Origin: Bacillota bacterium
GTDB lineage: Bacteria; Bacillota; Clostridia; Acetivibrionales; DSM-1351
Direction of reading: 5' to 3'
Assembly: GCA_023398105.1 (NCBI GenBank)
Contig: JAEWST010000075.1
Coordinates: forward strand, 1-19,311
DNA: 19,311 nt
This document shows positions 13,753 to 19,311 of the stretch, in pieces (within the stretch, counting starts at the first letter, position 1; each line of letters begins with the position of its first letter). The notes beneath the pieces are model-generated. The model searched no databases and was not told the DNA's origin. It saw only the letters and a program-made list of their open reading frames with translations. Position numbers and translations under genes: made by a program.

Positions 13753-13974
13753 TTAGATATCAAGGTTATTTAATAAATTCCTTAATTCTATTAATTCTTC
13801 TTGTGATAAAGTTACGCCCTTGCCCATTTTATCATGTTCTGGAGACCATTCTCTTATGTCATACTTAGGAGTTCTATCATTCCAGCTAACTAGATTTAGC
13901 TCCTTTACCCAACCTTTAGCATTTTCTGATAAAACACCAATACCTTTAGTTATCTCATATTTAATGTCTGGCAT
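13753..13974 (-). CDS. YdbC/PC4-like ssDNA-binding family protein
   Basis: A 73-residue protein of the YdbC family, related to the eukaryotic coactivator p15/PC4, which binds single-stranded DNA as a dimer. Recognisable blocks are KYEITKGIGVLSENAKGW, KELNLVSWNDRTPKYDIREW and SPEHDKMGKGVTLS, followed by a C-terminal helix (EELIELRNLLNNL). Length is normal. The biological role in bacteria is not firmly established. It lies 48 bp downstream of the ROK gene on the same strand and so may be co-transcribed, but its ribosome binding site is preceded by the hairpin leader seen at khpA and the OPT gene. Confidence 0.9.
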   Translation of the reverse strand: MPDIKYEITKGIGVLSENAKGWVKELNLVSWNDRTPKYDIREWSPEHDKMGKGVTLSQEELIELRNLLNNLDI

Positions 13975-13979
13975 ACTAA

Positions 13980-14000
13980 CCTCCCACGCCTACTTAAGGC
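13980..14000 (-). promoter_or_regulatory. Hairpin joined to the YdbC-like ribosome binding site
   Basis: Minus strand GCCT (14000-13997), loop TAAGT, AGGC (13991-13988), then GTGGGAGGTTAGT and ATG. The fourth stem pair is T-A here, G-C at khpA and C-G at the OPT gene. One extra G precedes GGAGG, and in-frame TAG excludes a conserved peptide. Confidence 0.65.
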
Positions 14001-14022
14001 AAATTTTATATAATTTTAAAAC

Positions 14023-15000
14023 TTATACCAAATCGTCTAATTTTGCATTTTTAAATGCCCCTAACATAGCTGCCCCAACTATTATACCTGCAGTACCCAT
14101 TTCAGCCATTTTGAACTCAGGTAAATGAATCTCTCTTCCGTAAATTCTTTCACGTAATATTTCAACAAGAGGGTTTACAAGGCTATTTCCAAGCTTACTT
14201 ATTGGACCTGCAATTATAACAACTTCTGGCATAAGAATATTTACTATATTTGCTAAGCCTTCGGAAAAGTAGTCTATATACTCTCTGCATAACTCCTTTG
14301 CTTTCTCATCCCCTGCTTTTGCAGCCTCAAATATTGTTAATTCAGTAATTTGAGTTGTATTATCCTTAACCATATTTGCAAGAATGGAATTAGGATATGT
14401 AGCAATTAAATGTTTAGTATGATTAATAAGTGCAGATGCTGAAATATATTGTTCCCAGCAGCCCTTTCTTCCACATGTACATTTTCTCCCATTATGCTCT
14501 ACAACCATGTGTCCAAATTCTGTTCCTCCAAAATTAAAGCCATTGTATATGCTATCCTCTATAATAATGCCTCCACCAATTCCAACACCTACTTTTATTG
14601 TAAGAGAGTTGCTTGTACCATAAGAAGCCCCAAGCAAGTACTCAGCAATAGCACAACAATTAGCATCGTTTTCAACAAACACAGGTAGCTTAAAGTACTT
14701 TTGAATCTCAGTTCTAATCTGTGCATTATCAAAATTCAAAGTGTAATTTTTGAGAACAACACCATTTAAATTGTCTATTATACCAGGACATCCTACTCCA
14801 ATATATTTTATGTTTTTTATTTCTATGTCCTCATCCTCTAATAGCTTACTAATCAAAGAACACATATCTTTTATAATATGTTCAAAAGCTCTGTCTTTAT
14901 TTGTAGGAACTATGCTTCTTCCAATTAATTTTCCATTTTTGTCTAATATACCAGCTACAATATTTCTTACACCAAGTTCCACTCCAATATAGTATTTCAT
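14023..15000 (-). CDS. ROK family sugar kinase or regulator-like protein
   Basis: A 325-residue ROK protein without an N-terminal DNA-binding domain, so more like a sugar kinase (glucokinase type) than a repressor. The ROK zinc motif is CTCGRKGCWE (Cys174, Cys176, Cys181, with His164 in EFGH). The catalytic Asp is Asp112 in VENDANCCAIAEY, and GVGIGGGIIIE (residues 138-148) is intact. The first phosphate-binding motif is unusual: GVELGVRN (6-13), where kinases normally have GxDxGGTK, so both the Asp and the second Gly are replaced. Weakened ATP binding or a non-kinase role is possible. Start: ATG after GAGGAG. A dyad 147 bp upstream may be its operator. Confidence 0.85.
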   Translation of the reverse strand: MKYYIGVELGVRNIVAGILDKNGKLIGRSIVPTNKDRAFEHIIKDMCSLISKLLEDEDIEIKNIKYIGVGCPGIIDNLNGVVLKNYTLNFDNAQIRTEIQKYFKLPVFVENDANCCAIAEYLLGASYGTSNSLTIKVGVGIGGGIIIEDSIYNGFNFGGTEFGHMVVEHNGRKCTCGRKGCWEQYISASALINHTKHLIATYPNSILANMVKDNTTQITELTIFEAAKAGDEKAKELCREYIDYFSEGLANIVNILMPEVVIIAGPISKLGNSLVNPLVEILRERIYGREIHLPEFKMAEMGTAGIIVGAAMLGAFKNAKLDDLV

Positions 15001-15146
15001 TTTGACTCCTCTTTTTTGTTATATAATCTATTTTCTCATATAATTTTTAAGATATAAGTTATATTCTTTATTTGTATATAACTCAAATTCCCATAGAAGT
15101 AAATCACCTACAATCAAAATTATTCTAAAATGATTTTTTTATTATT

Positions 15147-15181
15147 TTGACATGAATACTAATTGGTAATATATATGTCAA
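15147..15181. promoter_or_regulatory. Palindromic operator-like site upstream of the ROK gene
   Basis: TTGACAT (15147-15153) and ATGTCAA (15175-15181) form a dyad with an inner TAC/GTA pair. On the minus strand TTGACA (15181-15176) with a 17-bp spacer reaches TATTCA, a weak -10. It could be promoter and operator of the ROK gene. The remainder of 15001-15500 is very AT-rich, with an (AT)n run near 15445-15462, and holds no gene I can support. Confidence 0.4.
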
Positions 15182-15500
15182 TATAACTAAGGTATTCAAT
15201 GTTTTTATGTATTTATACTATTATATACAATATTAATAAAATTGCAATTGCTTTATAGCAAATATTTACTCTACTATGAACGGTACGCTATAACGTCCTA
15301 ACTTATCGTAAAAAAAAATGTCCCATTATGCCAATATAACTTGTTTATATGAGTTAATCATTAGATATGTTAATATACTAGATGGATTTGCATATTTGAA
15401 AAATAAGTTAAATTACATTTTGTATTTCAACTATATCAAATATTATATATATATATATATATGCAGGTTTTTTACTTGCAAATTAGTTTCATATAGGTAT

Positions 15501-15542
15501 AAAAAAGTGGAAGGCTCTACTTTTTTATAGTCCCTCCACTTT
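15501..15542 (-). terminator. Rho-independent terminator after the UPF0182 gene
   Basis: On the minus strand AAAGTGGAGG (15542-15533) pairs with CCTTCCACTTT (15514-15504), one base bulged, followed by a run of U. It lies 35 bp beyond the stop. Confidence 0.75.
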
Positions 15543-15576
15543 GTTTAATTAACAAATAACATTTATCTTATATAAG

Positions 15577-18471
15577 CTAATTACTATTTCTTAAGCTCTC
15601 AATCAAATCATTTATTTCTTGTGACTGCTGCATTAAAGCATCTAGCTTCTTCTGAAGCTCATCTAGTTTTGTTTCATCTATACCAGTTTGTGAATCATTA
15701 TCTGTTGAAGGAGCAGTTACATTTCCTTCAGTATCTTCATCTGGGGTAGTTACTTTGTCTTTATCCTTCTCATCAGGAGTTTTAATCTCACCCGTCGCTT
15801 GATCTACAGTAGGTAGCTTATTACCATCAGCTTTTACAGAACCATTAAACAAATCCGCTAACGCAGTATTAAGATTATCACCTATACCATGCTTAAAATC
15901 ATTTCCCTGCTGATATCCAACAATAACCTTTTTCACCTGTGGAATAGAGGAAGTACTATTTGATTGTATATATATAGGCTCTACATACAGAACACTATTT
16001 TCAATAGGTATAACCAGCAGACTACCCTTAAAAGTCTTAGAGCTTCCTTGACCCCATAGTGCAAGATTTTGTGAAATTTCACTAATTGCATTTATATTGT
16101 TTTCAACCTGATCGGGACCTAGTATATTTGTGTCTTTAGGGAAGTTAAATAAAATCATTTCTCCATAATCATCTTTTGAGTTTCTGACAGAAAGCCAAGA
16201 TGTCATATTATGTTTATCAGCAGAAGGTGTAAAAGGTCTCATTAATATAAGCTCTTCTTCAGTGCCTAAATCACCAGGAAGCTTTATCATATTATAATAA
16301 GAATCTATTTCCTTAACTCCAGAAGGACTGTTTTTATCAGGATATTTTGCAATTGACCAAGCATCCTGGTTTGTATAGAATGTTGATATATTTTCATGCT
16401 TATCAGGATCCAAATGATATTTTTTTAGAACTTCTGTTTGTACTTTAAATAAAGTTTCAGGATATCTCATATGTGTTGCTATATCTTCTGGGAGAGCTTC
16501 CTCTGAAAATACTCCTGGATAAACTTTTTTGTAGGCTTGAATGATAGGGTCTGTCTCATCAATAATGTAATATTTAACATTGCCATTATAGGCATCAACA
16601 GTTACCTTGACAGAATTTCTAATATAGTTCATACCGTTAAGTGCTCTTAAATCAGCCTCTCCACTATCAGTATAGAAGTTCTGAGCATATGGATAATTAC
16701 TAGAAACAGTATACGCATCTAAAACCCATTTAAGCCTTCCATCTGAAGTAATTGTCAAAGCAGGGTCTGAGTCTACCTTTAAGAAAGGAACTCCCTTTTG
16801 TGCTCTTTCAACTACATTTCTATTTAACAAAATTTGTGAATCAGATGAAATATTACTTGATACCAGTAAGTTTGCATCCATATATTTAGCTGAAAACAAT
16901 ATCCTATTAAATAAATTTAATTTTATTTTCTTTGCATCCTTACCATCTTCAGTGTTACTGGAATTAAAATATGTTGCTGCAGTTCCATCATAATCAATTT
17001 CAGCTTCTTTTCCAGCCTCTTTTGAACTGACTATGACAAAATTGTTTGTAAGCTCACCATAGTATATTCTTGGTTCTTCAATATTAAGAGTTGTCTTATC
17101 TACTGTATCCATTTTAAGACCGCTTACCAAAAACTCAACTTGACCTTGGTCTGTTGTTGTGTTAATAGGATTTACAACTACACCATAGCCATGAGTATAT
17201 TTGAAGGTCTTATTTACAAAATTTTGGTTCTGCAGTTTAGATGTGTTTATTTCTCTTGCTGATATAAGTACTGGAATTTCCTTTCCATTAATTGTATAGT
17301 TTAAAATATCTCCTGTACTAAAGGTGTAAAAATTTGTATTGCTTTGAAGCTGTTTGTTACTTTCAAGTGTTGGAGCGTAATCAACTACTCTGATATTATT
17401 AATTGTATTTCTGTTTCTCTCAATTATTTCAGGTGTCAAATTTTCAATTGTTTTGAAATCAAAGGTTTTTATCTTGTCAAGACCATATGCTGCTCTTGTT
17501 TCAAGCATATTATGCTGCACATAATCCTTCTCATACTCAAATTCATTAGGCTTAACTATAACTGTCTGAACTAAGGTAGAAGCTATTGATACTAGTATAA
17601 AAACAACTGGATATATGGCTATTGAGATAGCAGCTTTTTTGAGCTTGCCCCTCCACATAAAAAAGCCTGCAAGTATTACAATAGCTAAAACTATTATTGG
17701 AGCTACTGTATAAAACTTAATCCATATATTTGTATTAGAATAGCCTGCACCGCTAATACCTGTTTCTGTGAACGCCGAAAACAAAAGATCTTCTCTCTGA
17801 AACTTGTAAGAGATTGTTTTAAGTACAAAAAATACAGCAACATTTATGAGATTATGTCTTAGTATTTTTTTATCCTTAAACTCTTTTAAACTGAACGATT
17901 CACCTAAAGCTGCTAATATTACCATTGCATAATATACGACAGCATAAATAACTATAAACAACCACAAATTTGATATGAAACTAAACAAGGACATGTAAAA
18001 CGGTCTTTGAAACATATAGTAACCAATATCCTGTCCAAACTGTGGGTCTACCCTTCCAAAATCTATAGAATTCAAAAACAGTAATGCTTTGTTGTAAAAG
18101 AAATTTTTAACTAAAAATGAGCCTATAACTCCAATAATTAGAGCTATTGGAACATTGATTAATTTTCTGGGTTCTAAATTGTTATTAGCAAAATACTTTT
18201 TTAAGTTTTTAATTACTGCAACATTTGTAATGAAAATAAATAGTGAAATAACTACAAAACTTGCAAAAAAGAATATCACCTTGTATAGTAAGTTTTTAGT
18301 AAAAACCGAGGTGTAATCCGCCTGCTGATTCAATTCCTTTAGCTGTATAAGCTCCATATATATTGAGCCTCCAGCTATAATACCAATAATGGCAATTACT
18401 GCTATTACTAATAATACGATTTTGCCTTTAGATCGTTTTTTTTCTTTTTCTTTATAATAATCATATATCAT
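15577..18471 (-). CDS. UPF0182 family membrane protein
   Basis: A 964-residue UPF0182 protein, of unknown function. Seven hydrophobic segments are visible at about residues 18-39, 62-87, 106-123, 166-189, 208-221, 253-273 and 280-303. They are followed by a large domain, probably extracellular, from about 310 to 860. Family marks include VDPQFGQDIGYYMFQRPFYM and EYEKDYVQHNM followed by TRAAYGLDKI. The C-terminal 100 residues are different: an acidic Asp/Thr/Pro-rich stretch (PDEKDKDKVTTPDEDTEG), then a predicted coiled coil (DELQKKLDALMQQSQEINDL). Start: ATG after GGGAG. It is separated from ftsY by 186 bp containing a repeat, and ends at a terminator. Confidence 0.92.
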   Translation of the reverse strand: MIYDYYKEKEKKRSKGKIVLLVIAVIAIIGIIAGGSIYMELIQLKELNQQADYTSVFTKNLLYKVIFFFASFVVISLFIFITNVAVIKNLKKYFANNNLEPRKLINVPIALIIGVIGSFLVKNFFYNKALLFLNSIDFGRVDPQFGQDIGYYMFQRPFYMSLFSFISNLWLFIVIYAVVYYAMVILAALGESFSLKEFKDKKILRHNLINVAVFFVLKTISYKFQREDLLFSAFTETGISGAGYSNTNIWIKFYTVAPIIVLAIVILAGFFMWRGKLKKAAISIAIYPVVFILVSIASTLVQTVIVKPNEFEYEKDYVQHNMLETRAAYGLDKIKTFDFKTIENLTPEIIERNRNTINNIRVVDYAPTLESNKQLQSNTNFYTFSTGDILNYTINGKEIPVLISAREINTSKLQNQNFVNKTFKYTHGYGVVVNPINTTTDQGQVEFLVSGLKMDTVDKTTLNIEEPRIYYGELTNNFVIVSSKEAGKEAEIDYDGTAATYFNSSNTEDGKDAKKIKLNLFNRILFSAKYMDANLLVSSNISSDSQILLNRNVVERAQKGVPFLKVDSDPALTITSDGRLKWVLDAYTVSSNYPYAQNFYTDSGEADLRALNGMNYIRNSVKVTVDAYNGNVKYYIIDETDPIIQAYKKVYPGVFSEEALPEDIATHMRYPETLFKVQTEVLKKYHLDPDKHENISTFYTNQDAWSIAKYPDKNSPSGVKEIDSYYNMIKLPGDLGTEEELILMRPFTPSADKHNMTSWLSVRNSKDDYGEMILFNFPKDTNILGPDQVENNINAISEISQNLALWGQGSSKTFKGSLLVIPIENSVLYVEPIYIQSNSTSSIPQVKKVIVGYQQGNDFKHGIGDNLNTALADLFNGSVKADGNKLPTVDQATGEIKTPDEKDKDKVTTPDEDTEGNVTAPSTDNDSQTGIDETKLDELQKKLDALMQQSQEINDLIESLRNSN

Positions 18472-18515
18472 TTCTTATCTCCCTTCACACTTTAGAGTAT
18501 TTAAATATTATATAA

Positions 18516-18572
18516 CAACTTTCGCAGTTGAAAATTCTCCCGCAATGATAAAATTTTCATGTACAAAAGTTG
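18516..18572 (+). repeat. Intergenic repeat family 2, copy 3 (nested inverted repeats)
   Basis: Carries the family 13-mer at 18518-18530. CAACTTT (18516-18522) pairs with AAAGTTG (18566-18572), and TGAAAATT (18529-18536) pairs with AATTTTCA (18552-18559) inside it. Here the second inverted repeat is nested rather than crossed, unlike copies 1 and 2. It lies between ftsY and the UPF0182 gene. Confidence 0.65.
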
Positions 18573-18657
18573 ATTTATATGTTTGATTTTATTCATAAAC
18601 AAGCATTTTTATCCATTGCCTGTTTGTCTGCTCTCTTGCTGAATGCTGATAAACTTA

Positions 18658-19311
18658 TTATGAAAATAACGCTTCTACAAACTCTGATGCATTGAATTTC
18701 TGTAAATCGTCTATTTGCTCTCCCACACCAATTAGCTTTACAGGTATATCAAGTTCTGATTTTATTGCAATGACAATCCCACCTTTTGCTGTACCATCGA
18801 GCTTAGTAAGAACTATACCTGTGATATCAGCTGTTTCTCTAAAGGTTTTTGCTTGTGAAATAGCATTTTGCCCAGTAGTGGCATCAAGTACCAGCAGTGT
18901 TTCCCTATCTGCTCCTGGTAACTCTCTATCCAAAACTCTTGAAACTTTTTTTAACTCTTCCATAAGATTTTTCTTTGTATGCAATCTGCCTGCTGTATCA
19001 CAGATAAGCAAGTCAGCTTTTCTTGACTTAGCAGCCTGAGCCGCATCAAATACTACTGCAGCAGGGTCTGAGCCTTCCTTCTGCTCTATTATTTCAACAC
19101 CAACTCTATCTGCCCATATTTCCAATTGATCTATTGCAGCCGCTCTGAAGGTATCGCCTGCAGCAAGCAATACTTTTTTCCCTTGACTCTTGTAATAGTT
19201 TGCAATTTTACCTATTGAAGTAGTCTTTCCAACTCCATTTACACCAATTACTATAATAACTGCTGGCTTAGTATCTAATTTTAGGCTATTATCTCCAGAC
19301 TCTAGTATTTC
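18658..19311 (-). CDS. ftsY: Signal recognition particle receptor FtsY (partial)
   Basis: The last 217 codons of FtsY, open to the right edge, so the N-terminal region lies outside the window. FtsY is the membrane-associated GTPase that docks with Ffh to deliver nascent membrane proteins to the translocon. The G domain is complete: P-loop GVNGVGKTTSIGK, LLAAGDTFRAAAIDQLEIWA, DTAGRLHTKKNLMEELKK, VLDATTGQNA, TKLDGTAKGG and the end IGVGEQIDDLQKFNASEFVEALF. The frame is continuous from base 19311, so an internal TTG at 19170 is not the start. ATTGQNA corresponds to the DSMT-stop-QDA segment of the broken ffh and keeps its Gly. Confidence 0.96.
   Translation of the reverse strand, partial: EILESGDNSLKLDTKPAVIIVIGVNGVGKTTSIGKIANYYKSQGKKVLLAAGDTFRAAAIDQLEIWADRVGVEIIEQKEGSDPAAVVFDAAQAAKSRKADLLICDTAGRLHTKKNLMEELKKVSRVLDRELPGADRETLLVLDATTGQNAISQAKTFRETADITGIVLTKLDGTAKGGIVIAIKSELDIPVKLIGVGEQIDDLQKFNASEFVEALFS

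Noticed and set aside
15440..15465. (AT)n run as a possible functional repeat
   Set aside because: Simple low-complexity sequence in an AT-rich spacer with nothing else to support a function.
15318..15530. 70-residue plus-strand ORF in the ROK-UPF0182 spacer
   Set aside because: Composition follows the AT repeats, it lacks a Shine-Dalgarno, and its end overlaps the terminator hairpin.

Overview
The window reads as chromosomal DNA of an anaerobic, low-GC Firmicute, most likely a member of the Clostridia. The reasons are AT-rich intergenic DNA, strong GGAGG-type ribosome binding sites, an oxygen-sensitive class III ribonucleotide reductase (nrdD-nrdG) as the only ribonucleotide reductase present, small Firmicute families (DUF1540, YdbC/PC4, YlxM), type II pantothenate kinase, and the Firmicute-style cluster ylxM-ffh-rpsP-khpA-rimM-trmD-rplS-lepB. 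Species cannot be named from this alone.

Layout. 1-311 is repeat-rich spacer. 312-5760 (minus) is the translation and secretion cluster, transcribed right to left: ylxM, ffh, rpsP, khpA, rimM, trmD, rplS, lepB. ffh carries an in-frame TGA in place of a conserved glycine codon. rplS has its own promoter, an L19-type leader and a terminator. 5761-6120 holds a strong promoter embedded in a 49-bp-spaced direct repeat. 6121-6900 (minus) is a NYN nuclease-like protein with a C-terminal OST-HTH-like domain. 6901-7578 is a divergent spacer. 7579-10088 (plus) is an OPT-family transporter and a type II pantothenate kinase. 10253-13176 (minus) is nrdD-nrdG behind two NrdR-box-like sites. 13491-13658 (plus) is a DUF1540 protein. 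13753-15000 (minus) is a ROK-family protein followed by a YdbC/PC4 protein. 15577-18471 (minus) is a large UPF0182 membrane protein. 18658-19311 (minus) is the 3' part of ftsY, cut by the right edge.

Functionally, Ffh and FtsY are the two GTPases of co-translational targeting, and LepB cleaves the signal peptides of the exported products. RpsP, RimM, TrmD, RplS and KhpA serve ribosome and RNA maturation. The ftsY-ylxM-ffh run, usually contiguous in Firmicutes, is here separated by about 12.9 kb of unrelated genes.

The least ordinary content is non-coding: (i) a family of intergenic repeats around a shared 13-mer, whose inverted-repeat arms are often interleaved (pseudoknot order) and differ between copies while still pairing; (ii) a second repeat family with a 21-nt identical end module, one copy of which can form a compact pseudoknot; (iii) a small hairpin fused to the ribosome binding site of three unrelated genes, with a covarying base pair, plus anti-Shine-Dalgarno-like blocks upstream of khpA and ylxM. 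No tRNA, rRNA, CRISPR array or intact transposase gene was seen.
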